Positions 5,006 through 7,928 of a DNA stretch of 7,928 nucleotides are shown in pieces. Source of the stretch: Gallionella sp. UBA6045 (lineage in GTDB: Bacteria > Pseudomonadota > Gammaproteobacteria > Burkholderiales > Gallionellaceae). The notes beneath the pieces were generated by a model. The model did no database searches and was not told the origin of the DNA. It saw only the letters and a list, made by a program, of their open reading frames with translations. The stretch covers positions 1-7,928 of the forward strand of contig DIYV01000140.1 in the NCBI GenBank assembly GCA_002429165.1. Direction: 5' to 3'. The translations under genes were made by a program, and so were the position numbers. The stretch's first letter is position 1. Every line of letters starts with the position of its first letter.

Positions 5006-7609
5006 TTAACCGAGTTGTTCGAAAAGGGCTTGCGCGGATTCGCGTTGTTCCGCATCACCCTCGCGCATGACTTCCTCAAGGATCTCACGCGCGCCGCTGG
5101 CATCGCCCATTTCGTGATATGCCTTGGCCAGATCAAGTTTTGTCGCGACGTCCTGCCAATTATCGTCTTTGTTTTCTGCTGTCGTTTCGATGGGTGCTGC
5201 TGCATCATCAAAGTTCAAACTGATACCCGCAAAGCTCGCTGAGGCATGTTGTGCCGCAGGGGCAGACTTTTCGGCTATGTTATCGACCGGGAAGTCCAGC
5301 GTGAACTCCATCCCGCCGTCGTCAGCTGCCGGTGGCTTGCTTGCTTCCGGCCCGCCGGCTGCAGGCATCGATGGATTAGTGGAGGTGACATCAAAATCCA
5401 GCCCGCCACGTTCCCCTCTCACAGAAGAAAGGGTGTTCTCGGTTGTAATGTCAAAATCCATTTTCGCAGCCTGCGCGACAAGCCTGCCGTCAGCCGACAA
5501 ATTCATTGTCTGTTCTTCACTATTTAAAAAGTCCTGTTCCGGGGAAGAAGCGGATTGGGCCTGTGATGTACCCACGTCAAAGTCAAAATCAAGAGCCGCT
5601 GGTTGGGTCTTCGGAACATTTTCCGGTTCCGCTGTTGCATTAAATGCCGCTACTTGCACAGTTGCGCTGCCGGTATCTTCCATAGACCGGGAGCCACCAC
5701 CATACATCGGATTATCCGGTTCCAGTTTGCGGCCCATAGCAACGGCCTGTTGCCAGGCAGCGTCATCACCGGAATCCTGCAATTGACGGGCGTATACCGA
5801 GAAGGAATTCTTATCCTTGCGGTTAGCATAAATTCCCAACAGCTTAAGCTGTATCTGGTGATTGTTCGGGTCATTTTGCAGCGCATCTTTGAGAATCTCT
5901 TCGGCCTGAACATCACGCCCAAAGTTAAGGAACAGATCTGCCTCGCTGATCGGATCAACAATATCCGATTGGGGGGCAGCATCCTTAACCGGAGCAGTGG
6001 CCGCCGCAACGGTAAAATCACCCGTATCCGGGGAAGGTAGGACTGGCGAGACCATACTGCCGGTTATTTCACCTACGTCCTCTGGTGGTTCATCGTTGAA
6101 CTGATTCGAGGATTTTTTTCTCCGGTACAGCATAAAACCCAGACCGGCCAGAAGCAAGACAGCGGCGCCGCCAGCCAGATAAAGCGGTTCGTCCAGAATC
6201 TGATCCAGCAAAGATGGTTCAGGTTTGACCTGTTGTGCCTTGGGTTGTGCCTTGGGTTGTGCCAGGGGCTTGACAACAGGTGCCGGATTGACCGCGCTCG
6301 TTGCAGCCACTTCGCTGATAGCGACACTGGTCACAACCGGCGGTTGTGCCAGCGCAGCTGCTTCAACTTTCAATTTGGCAAGGCGTTGCATATCCTGGAG
6401 ATTTTTTTCCAGCAGTGCGGCGCGTTCCTGTCCTTCCTTCAATGCCTTGTTCTTGGCAATTGCATCTTCCTGTGCCGCATTCTTCTTGTCTTGCTCGGAC
6501 ATGGACTGACCGCCAGCCCCAACCACGTCTCCGGGAGCTTCACCCTTGGAGAGTTTCAGCACCTCCTTGGCAGTCTCTTTGGCCACCGGAGCCATATCGG
6601 CTATCGAGCTGCTGATCTTGCCGGTCGCGACTTGCTGCGTGGCTTGCGACTGACTGCTAAGCGAGGCGGCACTGGCCAGTTTTTGCCTGTATGCATTCCA
6701 ATCGGCCGCCTGGGCATGAATTTCTTTTACCGCTTCAGCCTGTGTCACGCTTGAATACTCTTCCTGGCTGGGCAAACGCAAAACCTTGCCGGTCCTGATG
6801 CGGTTCATATTTCTACCGCCAAACTTGTCGGCATTGACGCGATATAGCGCCACCAGCATACGATCCAGACTCATATCGGCCAGTTTGTATTTTTCTGCAA
6901 TTTTGTACATCGTGTCGCCGCGTTTAACAGCAAAAAACTGCGGGTATTTTGACAACTCTGCAACCTCCACAACTGGGGCCTTTTCCGCGGGCTTGAGTAT
7001 GGTTTGCACCTGCGCAGCTTGTTCATTTTGCTTGTCGGCGGTTTCTTGTGCAGTTTGTTCCGCAGGAGTCGCTGCGGCAAGCGGAGCAGCCTGCTCCATA
7101 GGCGTGGCTGCTGCTTCAACTGAGACGGCGGGCACGGCAGACGCGGCTGGTGCTTCCGCTTGCACTTCCGGCGCGACAGCCCGGACTGTAACCGGGGCAG
7201 GTTGCACCGGCACATAACCGGGAGGATCCAGCAGGAATGTATACTCGCGCGACAGTTTCCCGGCAGGCCAGGTCAGTTCAACAAGCAGACTGACAAAAGG
7301 ATCATTGACTGGCTGTGCGCTGCTAACACTGATGTAAAGCTGGCCGTCAGCGCGACTTTGAATTTCGAATTTGAACTTGTTACCATAAGGATATTCCAGA
7401 CCGGAATTCTTATAGGCATCAGGTGAGGCAAGGCGTACGGCCAGGCTATCTTTATCAGCCTTGCTGATGTCCGCCAGCACTATGTCGGCCTTGAGCGTTT
7501 GTCCCAAAGCGGAAGCCACATTTATTCCGCCCAAACCTACTGCGGAAACAGTTGTAGACAGCATCAGAGCGGCAACAATGCCGAGCAGCTTTAGTAGTGA
7601 TTTGTGCAC
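5006..7609 (-). CDS. fimV: FimV-like LysM/TPR inner-membrane polar organiser
   Basis: FimV-family proteins bind peptidoglycan at the cell pole and, through a cytoplasmic TPR domain, organise type IV pili, cyclic-di-AMP/GMP-linked twitching and polar landmarks (shown mainly in Pseudomonas). The 867 residues show a signal peptide (1-23, cut after VSA), the FimV N-terminal domain (GLGGINVASALGQTLKADI onward, about 25-130), an Ala/Pro/Gln/Glu-rich linker (about 135-215), a LysM domain (about 225-280) followed by the FimV core, a coiled coil (about 380-420), one membrane span (about 477-495) followed by RRKKS, a TPR-like domain (about 553-612), a long acidic region, and the conserved C-terminal domain (818-867). 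The start is GTG at 7609-7607 with GAGGGTGG 4 nt away. It lies between asd and the EcfT-like gene and ends at a strong terminator. Confidence 0.95.
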   Translation of the reverse strand: MHKSLLKLLGIVAALMLSTTVSAVGLGGINVASALGQTLKADIVLADISKADKDSLAVRLASPDAYKNSGLEYPYGNKFKFEIQSRADGQLYISVSSAQPVNDPFVSLLVELTWPAGKLSREYTFLLDPPGYVPVQPAPVTVRAVAPEVQAEAPAASAVPAVSVEAAATPMEQAAPLAAATPAEQTAQETADKQNEQAAQVQTILKPAEKAPVVEVAELSKYPQFFAVKRGDTMYKIAEKYKLADMSLDRMLVALYRVNADKFGGRNMNRIRTGKVLRLPSQEEYSSVTQAEAVKEIHAQAADWNAYRQKLASAASLSSQSQATQQVATGKISSSIADMAPVAKETAKEVLKLSKGEAPGDVVGAGGQSMSEQDKKNAAQEDAIAKNKALKEGQERAALLEKNLQDMQRLAKLKVEAAALAQPPVVTSVAISEVAATSAVNPAPVVKPLAQPKAQPKAQQVKPEPSLLDQILDEPLYLAGGAAVLLLAGLGFMLYRRKKSSNQFNDEPPEDVGEITGSMVSPVLPSPDTGDFTVAAATAPVKDAAPQSDIVDPISEADLFLNFGRDVQAEEILKDALQNDPNNHQIQLKLLGIYANRKDKNSFSVYARQLQDSGDDAAWQQAVAMGRKLEPDNPMYGGGSRSMEDTGSATVQVAAFNATAEPENVPKTQPAALDFDFDVGTSQAQSASSPEQDFLNSEEQTMNLSADGRLVAQAAKMDFDITTENTLSSVRGERGGLDFDVTSTNPSMPAAGGPEASKPPAADDGGMEFTLDFPVDNIAEKSAPAAQHASASFAGISLNFDDAAAPIETTAENKDDNWQDVATKLDLAKAYHEMGDASGAREILEEVMREGDAEQRESAQALFEQLG
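6233..6268. repeat. Three tandem copies of a 12-bp unit inside fimV
   Basis: TTGTGCCTTGGG occurs twice in succession (6233-6244, 6245-6256), and a third, diverged copy TTGTGCCAGGGG follows (6257-6268). On the coding strand it encodes AQPK-type repeats around residues 448-459, just before the membrane span. The 4-codon unit means copy changes would alter linker length without shifting the frame. Confidence 0.85.
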
Positions 7610-7613
7610 TCGA

Positions 7614-7620
7614 CCACCCT
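7614..7620 (-). promoter_or_regulatory. Ribosome binding site supporting the fimV GTG start
   Basis: The minus strand reads AAGGTGAGGGTGGTCGAGTG, with a purine-rich AGGGTGG ending 4 nt from GTG. The first internal ATG (residue 16) would cut away the charged start of the signal peptide, so GTG is preferred. Confidence 0.65.
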
Positions 7621-7642
7621 CACCTTATTTATTAGAGAATAT

Positions 7643-7671
7643 AAAATAACATCATGGAGTTATCAGCACAA
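7643..7671 (-). promoter_or_regulatory. Possible fimV promoter in the asd-fimV gap
   Basis: On the minus strand TTGTGC (7671-7666) and TATTTT (7648-7643) are spaced by 17 bp, each with four of six consensus matches; TATATT (7643-7638) overlaps as an alternative -10. The 88-bp gap is AT-rich. No strong terminator for asd is visible, so readthrough from asd is also possible. Confidence 0.3.
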
Positions 7672-7697
7672 GCTAATAATATCCTTCGCATTATGTC

Positions 7698-7928
7698 TCA
7701 ATTTAAGTATTTGGCAATTAAAATTTCGGCAATTTGCACGCTATTCAGGGCCGCCCCCTTGCGCACATTATCGCTGACCACCCACAGATCCAGGCCCATG
7801 GGGTGCGAGATATCTTCGCGGATACGCCCGACGTAAGTCGCGTCGTTTCCTGCCGCATCGATTGCTGTCGGGTAACCGCCCGGTTCGCGCTTGTCCATCA
7901 CAACAACGCCCGGAGCCTTCTCCAGCAG
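7698..7928 (-). CDS. asd: Aspartate-semialdehyde dehydrogenase, C-terminal part (5' end outside window)
   Basis: Asd reduces beta-aspartyl phosphate to aspartate semialdehyde with NADPH, the branch point toward lysine/diaminopimelate, threonine and methionine. The frame is open to the window edge, giving 76 C-terminal residues of about 340-370. It begins LLEKAPGVVVMDKREPGGYP; the segments DATYVGRIRED and LDLWVVSDNVRKGAALNSVQ are characteristic of the C-terminal part of this family. The stop is the TGA at 7700-7698. The catalytic Cys and His lie upstream and cannot be seen. Its place before fimV fits betaproteobacterial order. The related Usg protein cannot be fully excluded from the tail alone, but the WVVSDNxRKGAALN signature favours Asd. 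Confidence 0.93.
   Translation of the reverse strand: MLEKAPGVVVMDKREPGGYPTAIDAAGNDATYVGRIREDISHPMGLDLWVVSDNVRKGAALNSVQIAEILIAKYLN

Noticed and set aside
5124..5786. A 220-residue Ser/Ala-rich open frame on the plus strand opposite fimV
   Set aside because: Low-complexity composition mirrors the repetitive fimV codons, and fimV is intact on the other strand.
6233..6268. Tandem repeat as a CRISPR array
   Set aside because: Units are 12 bp with no spacers and are coding in fimV.

Overview
The window looks like core chromosome of a betaproteobacterium, most likely in or near the Nitrosomonadales/Gallionellaceae. The lineage is inferred from gene order and protein style; no sequence search was run. 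The order asd - fimV - (EcfT-like) - truA - trpF - trpB - trpA, all on the minus strand, is the familiar betaproteobacterial block joining the aspartate-semialdehyde/leucine region to the tryptophan region. Base composition is moderately GC-rich in the housekeeping genes.

Layout from the right end, following transcription: the 3' end of asd (7698-7928, cut by the window edge); an 88-bp AT-rich gap with a possible promoter; fimV (5006-7609), a long LysM/TPR polar-hub protein; a strong intrinsic terminator (4955-4988); a small EcfT/CbiQ-like membrane protein (4324-4938) whose stop overlaps the truA start by 4 bp; and truA (3542-4327). A single plus-strand gene, a predicted outer-membrane lipoprotein of unknown function (2575-3390), then sits between truA and trpF. 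It faces truA tail to tail and is divergent from trpF across a 310-bp regulatory region. The left third is trpF-trpB-trpA (2264 to the window edge), tightly packed by a 20-bp overlap and an 8-bp gap, so it is probably one translationally coupled operon.

TrpF, TrpB and TrpA catalyse three consecutive late steps of tryptophan synthesis, and TrpA and TrpB form one enzyme complex. TruA modifies tRNA anticodon arms, Asd feeds lysine/threonine/methionine synthesis, and FimV organises the cell pole, so the block is linked mainly by conserved order.

The accessory signal is the lipoprotein gene and its upstream region. The gene is visibly AT-richer than the trp genes, has no family I can name with confidence, and breaks the truA-trpF neighbourhood. 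The divergent region holds a perfect 17-bp palindrome on a good -35 box and a separate 9-bp inverted repeat around a possible trpF -10 box. I see no mobile element, CRISPR array, tRNA or rRNA, and no complete new multi-gene system.
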